DNA from: Polaromonas sp. JS666
GTDB taxonomy: Bacteria > Pseudomonadota > Gammaproteobacteria > Burkholderiales > Burkholderiaceae_C
Assembly: GCF_000013865.1 (NCBI RefSeq)
Contig: NC_007948.1
Span: 2,542,001-2,606,000 of the forward strand
Reading direction: 5' to 3'
DNA length: 64,000 bases
Of this stretch, positions 20,768 to 30,261 are shown in pieces; positions within the stretch are counted from its first letter, which is position 1, and each line of letters starts with the position of its first letter. The notes beneath the pieces were generated by a model. The model saw only the letters and a program-made list of their open reading frames with translations, had not been told where the DNA came from and ran no database searches. The translations under genes and the position numbers were made by a program.

Positions 20768-21280
20768 TCGGGCAGTTTGCCACCGCGCAGAACCGGTTAT
20801 TGCAAGATGGTCTTTAGTCCTACAAGCATTCGCTGTCTGAGGCGGGGGTCAGGTGTCTGAGCGTCTCCCGCCCCCCGGGTGCCGCGGCATTGCGCGGCAT
20901 TGATCTGCAGGGGCCAGTTGCACTCAAGCGCATGGCAGGCAGTCATGGTCATGACCGCGTTGTCGATTCCCGTCATTGGCCTGCCGCTGTGGTGCATATG
21001 ACACGCCATTGAAGCGGCTTACCGGGCCCGCCCGCGCGACAAAAGGGCACATTCAGTTGCGCGCTGGGCACCTTCATGGCGATGGAGATCGACTACCTGA
21101 AGGCATTGCTGCCTGATCGGGCTGCAGAAGCGACGATCACTCACCATCATTTTCACACTTGGCATAAACAGCCGAAATGATTTATCCTGAGGCACAAAGT
21201 TTTGAACTGACCAGGTTTTTGCACCGGAACCACCAGTACAAGCCGAAGTGGGCCGCTCAGCAAGAAAAACAAGGGAACTC
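20768..21280. other. 513-bp gap upstream of the chemosensory locus, no gene seen
   Basis: No frame in this gap has a ribosome site plus protein-like composition. The last 150 bases must contain the promoter of the chemosensory operon. Flagellar sigma-28 and sigma-54 patterns were searched by eye and do not fit with correct spacing. Confidence 0.5.
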
Positions 21281-21730
21281 ATGGAGTTGGTCATTTTTCG
21301 CCTGAACGGGCAGCGCTATGCGTTGCCGCTCCCGGCGGTGGAGCGCGTCATCCAGGCCGTGGAAGTGACCTCCTTGCCTGGTGCACCGGCTGTGGTGCTC
21401 GGCGTGATCAATGTGGCGGGCTGTGTTCTCCCGGTGTTCAACATCCGGCGGCGCTTCTTCCTGCCAGAGCGGGAGATTGTTCCCGCCGACCAGTTTTTGA
21501 TTGCACGGACGGCCCGGCATACCGTGGCGTTGGTGATCGACGAGGTCCACGGCGTGATCGAACACGAGCCATCTGCCGTTGTTGGTGCGGACCGGATGGT
21601 ACCCGGCCTCGAGCAGTTCCAGGGCGTGGTCAAGCTCGACGATGGCCTGGTGCTGATTCATGACCTGGAAAAATTCCTCTCGCTGGACGAAGCGCACGCG
21701 CTGGATACGGCGATGGAGGAGGTCGAATGA
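21281..21730 (+). CDS. cheW: CheW-like coupling protein (first copy)
   Basis: 149 residues from MELVIFRLNGQRYALPL, chosen over the longer frame because AAGGGAA sits just before it. The whole protein is one CheW domain: LPLPAVERVIQAVEVTSLPGAPAVVLGVINVAGCVLPVFNI, then VIDEVHGVIE. It should link chemoreceptors to the CheA kinase encoded downstream. It is the first gene of the long plus-strand locus and overlaps the cheR start (ATGA-type junction). By position it corresponds to WspB. Confidence 0.92.
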   Translation: MELVIFRLNGQRYALPLPAVERVIQAVEVTSLPGAPAVVLGVINVAGCVLPVFNIRRRFFLPEREIVPADQFLIARTARHTVALVIDEVHGVIEHEPSAVVGADRMVPGLEQFQGVVKLDDGLVLIHDLEKFLSLDEAHALDTAMEEVE

Positions 21731-23238
21731 TGCACGGCCAGGTCATGCCGGCGCAGTGGTCGCAGTTGAGCGAGCTCGTCGCCGGCACGATGGGGCTGCA
21801 TTTTCCGCGCGAGCGCTGGGATGATCTGAAGCGTGGCCTGATTGACGCAGCGCAGGAGTTTGGCTTTGAGGACGCGGCAGCATGCATCGACTGGCTGCTG
21901 TCGGCGCCACCGACCCGGGCGCAGCTCCAGGTGCTGGCAGGCCATCTCACGGTCGGCGAAACCTATTTCTTCCGGGACAGGCAAACGCTGGAGGTGCTCA
22001 CCGAGAGCATATTGCCCGAGCTGATCCGTGCCCGGCGCGGGGGAGAGCAGCGGCTGCGCATCTGGAGCGCGGGTTGCTGCAGCGGCGAAGAGCCTTATTC
22101 GCTGGCGATCCTGCTGCATGAAGCATTGCCCGATTTTGGAAACTGGCAGGTGACGATCACCGCGACCGATATCAACCCGCGCTTTCTGCAAAAGGCTGTC
22201 GCAGGTGTCTACGGCGAGTGGTCGTTCCGCAACGCACCAGCAGGACTCAAACAACATTACTTCCACCGCACCGAAGATGGCCATTACACCATCGTGCCGC
22301 AAATCAGGAAATTGGTGAACTTTGCGCACCTGAACCTGGCGGAGGACGCTTATCCCTCGCTTGAGACCGACACCAACGCGATGGATGTGATCTTCTGCCG
22401 CAATGTGCTGATGTACTTCACGCCGCTACAGACCCGCAAGGTGATCCGGAATCTCCATCATGCACTGGTCGAAGGCGGCTGGCTGGTGATGAGTCCCAGC
22501 GAAGACTCAAGTTCGTTGTTTCCAAACTTCGTCCCGGTGAATTTTCCCAGCGCGATCCTTTATCAAAAGAGCGATGTCGCGCCTCGGACCGAACCCGTAA
22601 CGGTGACAGCCAACGGCGCACCGGAATCTGGTTTTCCTGCGATCGAGACGTCTTTGTCATGGGAACCATCGGCTGCCCCGGTGGCGGTTTTCGAGTCCCT
22701 CCAGCCGAAGGAAGACCACGCCGTGCCGGAGGCACCGGGCAGCGCCCTGGCGTTTGCCCAATCGCTCTACGAGCAGGGCCGTTATGCGGAAGTGGTTGAC
22801 ACGTTGCTGGCGGCCCTGGCCGAACATGCGCCCCTGACCGAGGCCTGTTCGTTGCTGGCCCGGGCACTGGCCAATCAGGGCAGACTTGCCGACGCGCTGA
22901 CATGGTGCGATCGATGGATCGTCACCGACAAACTGGATCCCGCCGGCCATTACCTGCGCGCGGGGGTTCTGCTGGAGCAGGGCGAGCTCGAACAAGCGCG
23001 CTCCTCTCTCCAAAGGGCGACCTATCTCGAACCCGGGTTTGTTCTGGCCAATTTTGCGCTCGGTAATCTTGCGCGCAGGCGCGGCAAGACCGGCGAAGCG
23101 GGCAAACATTTCGCCAATACACTGCATCTGCTGCAAGGCTACCAACCGGGCGATCTTCTGCCCGAATCGGACGGTCTCACCGCCGGGCGTCTTGCGCAGA
23201 CCCTTGCTTCGCTCACCGACCCGGAAATCGCGCCATGA
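21727..23238 (+). CDS. cheR: CheR methyltransferase with C-terminal TPR region
   Basis: 503 residues; a second ATG directly follows the first. Residues 10-280 are CheR: WSAGCCSGEEPYSLAI (S-adenosylmethionine loop), ATDINPRFL and FCRNVLMYF. It methylates glutamates in chemoreceptor cytoplasmic domains. Residues 280-340 are a low-complexity linker. About 345-490 holds TPR-like helices (FAQSLYEQGRYAEVVDTLLA, YLEPGFVLANFALGNLARRRGK). A CheR-TPR fusion is the layout of WspC. It overlaps cheW genes on both sides, indicating tight translational coupling. Confidence 0.95.
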   Translation: MMHGQVMPAQWSQLSELVAGTMGLHFPRERWDDLKRGLIDAAQEFGFEDAAACIDWLLSAPPTRAQLQVLAGHLTVGETYFFRDRQTLEVLTESILPELIRARRGGEQRLRIWSAGCCSGEEPYSLAILLHEALPDFGNWQVTITATDINPRFLQKAVAGVYGEWSFRNAPAGLKQHYFHRTEDGHYTIVPQIRKLVNFAHLNLAEDAYPSLETDTNAMDVIFCRNVLMYFTPLQTRKVIRNLHHALVEGGWLVMSPSEDSSSLFPNFVPVNFPSAILYQKSDVAPRTEPVTVTANGAPESGFPAIETSLSWEPSAAPVAVFESLQPKEDHAVPEAPGSALAFAQSLYEQGRYAEVVDTLLAALAEHAPLTEACSLLARALANQGRLADALTWCDRWIVTDKLDPAGHYLRAGVLLEQGELEQARSSLQRATYLEPGFVLANFALGNLARRRGKTGEAGKHFANTLHLLQGYQPGDLLPESDGLTAGRLAQTLASLTDPEIAP

Positions 23239-23780
23239 ATGACCCCGTCCATGCTTCCATGCCCGATGCCGGAGCCATCCTTCATGCCCGCGCGCGCGCG
23301 CTGGCGCGCCCCCCGGAAAGCGCCGCGATGGCGGATGCATCACTCGAGCTTCTGGAGTTTCGTCTCGCCCATGAGTGCTATGCGCTGGAGACCCGGTACG
23401 TGCGCGAGGTGTATCCCCTGAAGAGCCTGACACCACTGCCTTGCACACCGGCCTTCGTTGCCGGCATCGTGAACGTGCGGGGCCGGATCACACCGGTAAT
23501 CGACATCAAGAAATTCTTCGATCTGCCCGACCAGGGCTTGACCGACCTGCACTGCGTCATTCTCTTGCGCAGCAACGATCTCGAATTCGGCTTGATGGCG
23601 GACGTCATCGTGGGCGTGCGAACCATCCCGCTAGAGAGTCTGCAGCCGACCTTGCCGACGCTCACGGGCATCCGGGCCGATTACCTGAAAGGCGTGACGG
23701 CGCAACGTCTCGTGGTGCTTGACCTGGATCGTCTCCTGGCGGACCCGAAAATCATTGTGCAGGAGGAGGTGGAGGACTGA
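23235..23780 (+). CDS. cheW: CheW-like coupling protein (second copy)
   Basis: 181 residues beginning at the ATG that overlaps the cheR stop. An N-terminal extension of about 35 residues precedes the CheW domain (ELLEFRLAHECYALETRYVREVYPLKSLTPLPCTPAFVAGIVNVRGRITPVID). Two different CheW proteins flanking CheR-TPR is the WspB-WspC-WspD order, which separates this locus from a flagellar che operon. A gap of 135 bases to the TonB receptor follows. Confidence 0.93.
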   Translation: MNDPVHASMPDAGAILHARARALARPPESAAMADASLELLEFRLAHECYALETRYVREVYPLKSLTPLPCTPAFVAGIVNVRGRITPVIDIKKFFDLPDQGLTDLHCVILLRSNDLEFGLMADVIVGVRTIPLESLQPTLPTLTGIRADYLKGVTAQRLVVLDLDRLLADPKIIVQEEVED

Positions 23781-23915
23781 ATCCAGACCATGCAGGCCAG
23801 CGCAAGGAGTGGATGTCGTACTGAGTCGCCCTGACCAGAGGTTTGAACACCACACTAACCAAGGTCTGGCTGAACGGGGTAACGGATGTTCGAAGAAAAA
23901 GAAAGGAGAGAAATA

Positions 23916-25904
23916 ATGAAAAGAGCCGCAGATATCAGAGGCGAGGGAGGCGAGGGAGGCAAATGGCGATGGCGCCGGGCAGCGACGCACGTCAGCCGTC
24001 TGGCTGCCGTAGCATGCGTGACGTTCAAGGTGGGCGCAGTCATCGCGGCAGATGCCACAACGGGGTCCTTGTCCTCCGTGGATTTTTCACGCATGACGCT
24101 TGAAGATCTGGCGAACATCGAGATCTCCTCGGTATTGAAGAGACCCGAGCGGCTGAGCGATGCGGCTGCGGCGGTCTACGTGATAACGAGCGAAGACATT
24201 CGCCGGTCCGGCTATACCAGCATCCCGGAAATACTGCGCCTTGCACCTAACCTCCAGGTCGCGCGCGAGGACTCAAGCAATTATGCGATTACGGCGCGCG
24301 GCTTCAACAGCAGGAGCGCCAACAAGCTGGAGGTGCTGATAGACGGCCGCAGCGTGTATACGCCGCTGAACTCCGGCGTGTTCTGGGACGTGCAGGATAC
24401 CCTGATCGAAGACATAGAACGCATCGAGGTCATCAGCGGACCAGGCGGGACCCTGTGGGGCTCGAATGCCGTCAATGGCGTCATCAATATCATCACCCGC
24501 TCTTCACGAGATACCCAGGGTACCTTGCTGAGTGGCGGGGGCGGTACCAGGGAGCGTGGCGCCGGTGCTCGTTATGGCGGCAAGCTGGGCGAGGACACCA
24601 CGTACCGTCTATATGCAAAGGGCTTTGATCGTGACGGCACGCAGACCAACAGTGGCACCGACCTGCAAAATTCGTGGAACATGCAGCAGGCAGGCTTCCG
24701 GATTGACTCGGCCCGCGCCACCGATACCTTTACCCTGCAGGGCGATGCTTACGATGGGTCGATTCATCAACGCACCCTGGCCGATAAGACCATTTCGGGT
24801 GCAAACCTGCTTGGACGCTGGAATCGCGCATTGGCGGATGACGCAAACATCCAGGTCCAGGCCTATTACGACCGGACTCAACGCAACTATCCGGGCTCCG
24901 CCGGCTTCGGCGAAGTGCTCGATACCTACGACATCGACGTGCAGCATCGTTTCCGGTGGCGCAAGGACCACGACATTGTGTGGGGCGGCGGCTACCGGCG
25001 GGAGCGCGACCATGTCGATAACAGCTTGTTCCTGCAGTTTCTGCCGAGACAGAAGACACTGAGCCGGGCCAACATCTTTGTCCAGGACAGCATCGCGCTC
25101 AGCGAGCGCCTCAAATTCACGCTGGGCCTGAAACTGGAGCACAACAACTACACCGGGCTTGAATGGCAACCCAACGCGCGGCTGGCCTGGAAGCTCAACG
25201 ATCGCTCGCTGCTGTGGTCGGCTGTCTCGCGGGCGGTGCGCACGCCATCGCGCGTCGACCGCGAATTCTTTGTGCCGGCTGTCCCGGCCCTGGCTTTCCC
25301 GGGATTCATCGGCGGAGACTTTACCTCGGAGAAACTGACCGCCTACGAGATCGGTTACCGCGCACAACCGACTGCCGATACCTCGTTCTCCGTGTCCACC
25401 TTCTACAACGTCTACGATGACCTGCGCAGTCTCGAACCCTCCGCGGGTGCCGGGTCACCGCTTGTGATCGCAAACCAGATGGAGGGCAATACCTACGGCG
25501 TGGAAATGTGGGGAAACTACCGTGTAAACGACTGGTGGCGCTTGAGTGCCGGTTATAACTATCTCAAGAAAGATCTGAGCCTGAAGTCTGGCAGTAGCGA
25601 TACCACCAGCCTGGCGGGCTCTGAAACTGATCCGCGACACCAGTTCTCGTTGCGGTCGGCGATGAATCTGGCGCACAACGTGGAGCTTGATGTCTCACTG
25701 CGCTCGATCGGCACATTGTCCTCCACCCAAGTCCCTCGCTATACCGCGCTCGATGCGCGCCTGGGCTGGAAGGTTGCCAAAGATGTCGAGGTTTCGTTGA
25801 CCGCATTCAACCTGCTTGACAAGGGTCATCCGGAGTTCGGTTCCGGATCGGCGCGCAGTGAGATCGGGCGCAGCTTCTACGCAAAAATGCTATGGAAATT
25901 CTGA
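23916..25904 (+). CDS. TonB-dependent outer-membrane receptor
   Basis: 662 residues from MKRAADIRGEG, chosen because AAGGAG precedes it. A signal peptide and a short N-terminal segment (SSVDFSRMTLEDLANIEISSV) lead into the plug domain: LSDAAAAVYVITSEDIRRSG, ITARGFNSR, LIDGRSVYTPL, RIEVISGPGGTLWGSNAVNGVINI. The rest is a 22-strand-type beta-barrel ending in FYAKMLWKF with the terminal aromatic residue. The sequence family (colicin-I/vitamin-receptor-like) does not reveal the ligand. Its stop overlaps the yfiR start, so it probably works with YfiR and the adjacent receptor. Confidence 0.92.
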   Translation: MKRAADIRGEGGEGGKWRWRRAATHVSRLAAVACVTFKVGAVIAADATTGSLSSVDFSRMTLEDLANIEISSVLKRPERLSDAAAAVYVITSEDIRRSGYTSIPEILRLAPNLQVAREDSSNYAITARGFNSRSANKLEVLIDGRSVYTPLNSGVFWDVQDTLIEDIERIEVISGPGGTLWGSNAVNGVINIITRSSRDTQGTLLSGGGGTRERGAGARYGGKLGEDTTYRLYAKGFDRDGTQTNSGTDLQNSWNMQQAGFRIDSARATDTFTLQGDAYDGSIHQRTLADKTISGANLLGRWNRALADDANIQVQAYYDRTQRNYPGSAGFGEVLDTYDIDVQHRFRWRKDHDIVWGGGYRRERDHVDNSLFLQFLPRQKTLSRANIFVQDSIALSERLKFTLGLKLEHNNYTGLEWQPNARLAWKLNDRSLLWSAVSRAVRTPSRVDREFFVPAVPALAFPGFIGGDFTSEKLTAYEIGYRAQPTADTSFSVSTFYNVYDDLRSLEPSAGAGSPLVIANQMEGNTYGVEMWGNYRVNDWWRLSAGYNYLKKDLSLKSGSSDTTSLAGSETDPRHQFSLRSAMNLAHNVELDVSLRSIGTLSSTQVPRYTALDARLGWKVAKDVEVSLTAFNLLDKGHPEFGSGSARSEIGRSFYAKMLWKF

Positions 25905-26491
25905 TCAACATATTGCGCGCTGCAGCGCGCTTGCGCCCAGGCAGCGCCTTGGCTGTTGTGGCATTGGGCATGGTGCTCTTGCCCGGCAAGGCCAGCGCGG
26001 CCGACGAATCGGTGGAATACGCCGTCAAAGCGGCTTTTCTGCACAAGTTCGGCTCCTTTGTCGAATGGCCTGCAACAGCCTTTGCTTCACCGACCAGTCC
26101 GTTTCAGCTGTGCGTCGTGGGCGAGGATCCGTTCGGTGCCGCCCTCGACAAGGCCGTCAGCGGCCAGCAGATCGCCCGACGGCCGGTCGAGGTGCGGCGA
26201 CTGAAGATGGTCAAACCGGACTCAGGCTGCCACATCGTGTACCTTGCCGCCTCGGAGGCGCAGCGCAGCGCCCAGATCATCGAAGCGCTACGCGGCAGCA
26301 GCGTGCTAACGGTGAGTGATGGCCGGTCGCCCGGGGCGGTCACGGGAATCATCAATTTCGTCATCAAGGATGATCGGGTGCGCTTTGACATCGACGACGA
26401 AGCCGCCGCGCAGAACAGGCTGGCCATCAGTTCCAAGCTGCTGAGCGTAGCGCTCAGCGTCAAGCCCAGACGGGTCGGGGAGGGCCGTTAA
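25892..26491 (+). CDS. yfiR: YfiR family periplasmic protein (DUF4154)
   Basis: 199 residues starting inside the 3' end of the TonB receptor gene (13-base overlap). A signal peptide ends near KASAADES. The mature domain shows the family pattern: VEYAVKAAFLHKFGSFVEWPA, FQLCVVGEDPFG, VKPDSGCHIVYLAASE, LTVSDGRSPGAVTGIINFVIKDDRVRFDID. In Pseudomonas and E. coli YfiR is a periplasmic inhibitor of the diguanylate cyclase YfiN, acting on its CHASE8 domain. Here the next gene, starting at the base after the stop, is a chemoreceptor with a CHASE8-like domain, the inferred partner. Confidence 0.92.
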   Translation: MEILINILRAAARLRPGSALAVVALGMVLLPGKASAADESVEYAVKAAFLHKFGSFVEWPATAFASPTSPFQLCVVGEDPFGAALDKAVSGQQIARRPVEVRRLKMVKPDSGCHIVYLAASEAQRSAQIIEALRGSSVLTVSDGRSPGAVTGIINFVIKDDRVRFDIDDEAAAQNRLAISSKLLSVALSVKPRRVGEGR

Positions 26492-28030
26492 ATGGACTGG
26501 CTTGCAAACGTTCCGATTCGCACCAAACTGCTGCTGATCAGCGTGCTGACCAGCGCGATTGCGCTGCTGCTGGCCGGTGCGGCCATCATTGTCTACGACA
26601 CCATCACCTACACCGACCAGAAGAAACGTGAAATATCGGTTCAGGCCGAAACGCTTGCCGCCAGCGTCACTGCGGCGCTCGCTTTCAACGACGCGAAAGT
26701 GGCCGAGGAATACCTCAAGGCATTCGAAGCGAATCCGGAAATCGCGGCAGCCGGAATCTACACCACAGATGCCAGGCTCTTTGCCCGATACATGCGTTCC
26801 GGCTTATCCACCCGGGCGCTGCCCACGGCAGCGGAGCCTGCGGGAGAGCGATTCAAGGACGATGAACTGGAAGTGTTCCGACCCATCAAGGACGGCGCTC
26901 GCACGGTGGGAACCGTCTACCTGCGTGCGAACACCGAGTCGCTGGCCATCCGTATAGCGCGCTTCGGCGGAATCATTCTGCTGGTGCTGGTCGGTTCGCT
27001 GGTGATCACGCTACCGATATCCATACGCATGCAACGCGTGATCTCGCACCCCATCCAGGATATCTCAAGGGCAGCCTCACTCATCGCGGCCGGCGATCTC
27101 ACGGCGACGCTGCCCGTGCAGCAGCGCTCCGATGAGATCGGTTTGCTGGTGGAAATGTTCACCCGCATGGCGGAGGGTCTTCGCGAGCAGATTCGCGGGC
27201 TGATCGAAGGCGCGACGGTGCTGGGTTCGGCCGCCAGCGATATCGTCGCGTCCACCACCCAGCTCTCCGTCAGCGCCAGCGAGTCGGCTGTGATCGTGAG
27301 CGAAACGACCGTCACCGTGGAAGAAGTGCGGCAAACGGCACAAGTGGCCAGCCAGAAAGCCAAAAACGTGGCCGACAGTGCGCAGAAAGCGGCGCAGATT
27401 TCCCAAAACGGGCGCAAGTCCACCGAGGACGTTGCGGCCGGGATGAACCGCATCCGGCTGCAGATGGAAGCCATTGCCGTCAGCATGACGCGACTGTCCG
27501 AGCAGAGCCAGGCCATAGGCCGGATCATGGCCACCGTCGAGGACCTCGCTGCGCAATCCAACCTGCTGGCTGTCAACGCGGCCATCGAGGCCGCCAAGGC
27601 CGGCGAGCACGGCAAGGGCTTTGGCGTGGTAGCGCAGGAAGTCAAAAGCCTGGCGGAGCAGTCGCGCCAGGCGACCAACCAGGTGCGCACCATCCTGGGG
27701 GACATCCAGAAGGCGACGACGACGGCCATGATGGCGACGGAACAGGGCAGCAAGGCGGTAGAGGCGGGAACCCGGCAGACCGAAGTGGCGAGCGAGTCAA
27801 TCCAGGCGCTGACCGCCAGCGTCAACGAGGCGACGCAGGCGGCCACGCAGATCGCGGCATCGAGCCAGCAGCAGCTGGTGGGGGTGGACCAGGTGGCGGG
27901 CGCGATGGAGAGCATCAAGCAGGCGAGCACGCAGAACGTAGCCGGCGCCAGGCAGCTGGAAGTTGCGGCGCGCAACCTCAACGAACTCGGCCAGCGGCTC
28001 AAGCAGATGGTCGAACGTTACAAGGTGTAG
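26492..28030 (+). CDS. Methyl-accepting chemotaxis protein with CHASE8-like sensor (receptor A)
   Basis: 512 residues. TM1 is at about 11-31. The periplasmic domain at 35-140 ([37 protein letters not shown]) has the CHASE8 pattern of YfiN. TM2 is at about 152-174, a HAMP domain follows, and the coiled-coil signalling domain covers about 270-505 with the conserved tip ([19 protein letters not shown]). It ends ERYKV with no CheR-tethering pentapeptide. It should set the activity of the CheA encoded at 31944 through the CheW proteins. It directly follows yfiR without a gap. Confidence 0.93.
   Translation: MDWLANVPIRTKLLLISVLTSAIALLLAGAAIIVYDTITYTDQKKREISVQAETLAASVTAALAFNDAKVAEEYLKAFEANPEIAAAGIYTTDARLFARYMRSGLSTRALPTAAEPAGERFKDDELEVFRPIKDGARTVGTVYLRANTESLAIRIARFGGIILLVLVGSLVITLPISIRMQRVISHPIQDISRAASLIAAGDLTATLPVQQRSDEIGLLVEMFTRMAEGLREQIRGLIEGATVLGSAASDIVASTTQLSVSASESAVIVSETTVTVEEVRQTAQVASQKAKNVADSAQKAAQISQNGRKSTEDVAAGMNRIRLQMEAIAVSMTRLSEQSQAIGRIMATVEDLAAQSNLLAVNAAIEAAKAGEHGKGFGVVAQEVKSLAEQSRQATNQVRTILGDIQKATTTAMMATEQGSKAVEAGTRQTEVASESIQALTASVNEATQAATQIAASSQQQLVGVDQVAGAMESIKQASTQNVAGARQLEVAARNLNELGQRLKQMVERYKV
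27380..28022 (+). repeat. Chemoreceptor signalling-domain repeat, copy A
   Basis: This stretch is nearly identical in DNA to 29270-29902 and, in its second half, to 31490-31921. Divergent N-terminal halves with near-identical 3' halves point to tandem duplication with later gene conversion. Confidence 0.85.
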
Positions 28031-28045
28031 TCAACCACAAACGCC

Positions 28046-28183
28046 ATGAGCACCAAAGAAGACAACTTTCTCCAGCCACTCCGCGCGACCTTCCAGGTCA
28101 AAGCCACGGAGCATGAGCAGGCGATCGCAGCAGGTTTTCAGCCACGTGGAAAGCCGAAAAAAAAATGGAGGTCGGTGCCATGA
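28046..28183 (+). pseudogene. Decayed copy of the cheA 5' end
   Basis: From ATG at 28046 the first 100 or so bases align without gaps to the start of cheA at 31944. Both begin MSTKEDNFL, then LRATF, then EH and AI/TI. The frame loses similarity after about 30 codons and stops at 28183, overlapping the start of receptor B. This is what is left of an ancestral receptor-cheA junction after the receptor-cheA unit was duplicated and receptor genes came to lie in between. The 45-codon frame has no ribosome site of note and is unlikely to be functional. Confidence 0.8.
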
Positions 28184-29910
28184 AATGGAATGTCGGAACC
28201 AAGATGGGTGCAGGGTTTGGCCTGGCGATGGTTTTTTTTGTGATCGTCGGGGCGGTTTCCTATCGCAGCACAACGCAATTGATCGAGGCATCGGACTTGC
28301 GCCAGCACACCTACGAAGTGCTGAGTCGACTCGCGGAGATGGAATTGCTGTCGGCAGACATGCAAAATGGCTTGCGGGGCTACGTCATCACCGGGGAAGA
28401 AAAATACCTGGAACCGTATCAAACTGCGGTGGGAAAAATTGACAAAATCCTCCAGGAAGCCCGGAAATTGACCGAGGACAACCTGCGTGAGCAGCGACGC
28501 CTGGACGCGCTCGAACCGCTCGTCAAAAGTCGGATCGACCTCGCCAGGGAAACGATCGATGCCATACGGACCAAGGGAGAGGCGGCGGGCGTCGAACTCA
28601 TCAAGACAGGCAAGGGCCGGACGCTCACGAGTGAAATTCGCAAGGTCATCGACGAGATGGAGCGCGAAGAAAAGGATTTGCTCAAACAACGCGCGGAGGC
28701 CGCGCAAAACGATGCCGACAACGCGAAACAGATCATCGTGTTGGGCACCCTCGCCGCCCTGGTGTTCGCGGCGCTGGCCGGATTCGTCATCACACGCAAC
28801 ATCGCCCGGCCTCTCCAGGACCTCACGGCTGTCGCGGAACGGATCACTTTGGGCGACCTGAGCGTCAATGTGCCGGTTGATGATACCCGCAGCGACGAGG
28901 TGGGAGCGCTGGCACGGACGTTTGATCGCATGGTGCAGTCTCTGCGTGCGATGGCGAGCGCAGCCGAGCAGATCGCCGCCGGTGATCTGCGCTCGACCAT
29001 CAAGCCTCAATCCCCCGATGACGTATTGGGCACCGCCTTTGCGCGGATGTCGGAGAGTCTTCGCGAGCAAATTCGTGGCTTGGCTGAAGGAGCGAACGTG
29101 CTGGGCTCGGCCGCCAGTGAAATCGTTGCCTCGACCACCCAGCTCGCCGCCAGCGCCAGCCAGTCGGCCGCGGCGGTGAGCGAGACCACCACGACGGTCG
29201 AAGAGGTTCGGCAAACCGCGCAGGTGGCCAGCCAGAAGGCCAAGCAGGTGTCCGACAGCGCGCAGAAGGCGGCACAGAGCTCCCAGAGCGGACGCAAGTC
29301 CACCGAGGACGTTGCGGCCGGGATGAATCGCATCCGGCTGCAGATGGAAGCCATTGCCGCCAGCATGGCGCGACTGTCCGAGCAGAGCCAGGCCATAGGC
29401 CGGATCATGGCCACCGTCGAGGACCTCGCTGCGCAATCCAACCTGCTGGCAGTCAACGCGGCCATCGAGGCCGCCAGGGCCGGCGAGCATGGCAAGGGCT
29501 TTGGCGTGGTAGCGCAGGAAGTCAAGAGCCTGGCGGAGCAGTCGCGCCAGGCGACCAACCAGGTACGCACCATCCTGGGGGACATCCAGAAGGCAACGAT
29601 TGCGGCGGTGCTGGCGACCGAGCAAGGCAACAAGGCGGTGGAGGCGGGGAGCCGGCAGAGCGAAGTGGCAGGTGCATCGATCCAGGCGCTGGCTGGCAGT
29701 GTGACGGAGGCGGCGCAGGCGGCCACGCAGATCGCGGCGTCGAGCCAGCAGCAACTGGTGGGGGTGGACCAGGTGGCCGGCGCGATGGAGAGCATCAGGC
29801 AGGCGAGCACGCAGAACGTAGCCGGCGCCAGGCAGTTGGAGGTTGCGGCGCGCAACCTGGACGAACTCGGCCAGCGGCTCAAGCAGATGGTCGCGCTCTA
29901 CACGGTGTGA
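28180..29910 (+). CDS. Methyl-accepting chemotaxis protein with CHASE3-like sensor (receptor B)
   Basis: 576 residues from [21 protein letters not shown] at 28167-28172 makes this ATG preferable to the one at 28165. TM1 is at about 8-28. The periplasmic helical domain ([40 protein letters not shown]) matches CHASE3. TM2 lies near residue 190, followed by HAMP and a signalling domain almost identical to that of receptor A. It ends MVALYTV. The different input with the same output half suggests it feeds a second signal into the same CheA. Confidence 0.93.
   Translation: MKWNVGTKMGAGFGLAMVFFVIVGAVSYRSTTQLIEASDLRQHTYEVLSRLAEMELLSADMQNGLRGYVITGEEKYLEPYQTAVGKIDKILQEARKLTEDNLREQRRLDALEPLVKSRIDLARETIDAIRTKGEAAGVELIKTGKGRTLTSEIRKVIDEMEREEKDLLKQRAEAAQNDADNAKQIIVLGTLAALVFAALAGFVITRNIARPLQDLTAVAERITLGDLSVNVPVDDTRSDEVGALARTFDRMVQSLRAMASAAEQIAAGDLRSTIKPQSPDDVLGTAFARMSESLREQIRGLAEGANVLGSAASEIVASTTQLAASASQSAAAVSETTTTVEEVRQTAQVASQKAKQVSDSAQKAAQSSQSGRKSTEDVAAGMNRIRLQMEAIAASMARLSEQSQAIGRIMATVEDLAAQSNLLAVNAAIEAARAGEHGKGFGVVAQEVKSLAEQSRQATNQVRTILGDIQKATIAAVLATEQGNKAVEAGSRQSEVAGASIQALAGSVTEAAQAATQIAASSQQQLVGVDQVAGAMESIRQASTQNVAGARQLEVAARNLDELGQRLKQMVALYTV
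29270..29902 (+). repeat. Chemoreceptor signalling-domain repeat, copy B
   Basis: Near-identical DNA to copy A at 27380-28022; see that entry. Confidence 0.85.
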
Positions 29911-30107
29911 GCGCGCAAGAGGAATCCCATGCAGGGAGGCGCTGCTTATAGAACTGGACTGTCGGGACGAAGGGCGCCGAGAGGGCTGCGTGCAAGCTGC
30001 ACCAGTTGGGCCAAAAAGCTCAAGCGGCTAGCGTAAAGGTAAAGACCGGGGAGATGCGTACGTAGGGGACGGTTTAATTTCCAAATGCCACTACAAGGAG
30101 ATACGAG

Positions 30108-30251
30108 ATGACTGAGAACCCAGGAACATCTTTCAGCAAGAAGCCCTTGCTTTACGCGATGGCAGGCGTACACATGCCCAATTACCTGAATTACGTCTCC
30201 CTCGACGCGCTCAAGGCAGTGTCGCCGGCGGCGGTAACGGTCATTCATTGA
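30108..30251 (+). CDS. Possible 47-residue protein between receptors B and C
   Basis: ATG at 30108 is preceded by ACAAGGAGATACGAG, a strong ribosome site with ideal spacing. The 47 codons ([20 protein letters not shown], then [20 protein letters not shown]) end in TGA 10 bases before the receptor C start. No signal peptide, membrane helix or known domain is seen. It may be a real small protein, a leader peptide coupling translation of receptor C, or a gene fragment. The rest of the 351-bp gap holds nothing recognised. Confidence 0.4.
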   Translation: MTENPGTSFSKKPLLYAMAGVHMPNYLNYVSLDALKAVSPAAVTVIH

Positions 30252-30261
30252 GGACGCCAAA

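Noticed and set aside
21100..21280. Sigma-54 or sigma-28 promoter before the chemosensory locus
   Set aside because: TTGGCA followed by GC is present, but the spacing is two bases short of -24/-12; the TAAA and GCCG blocks are also wrongly spaced for sigma-28.
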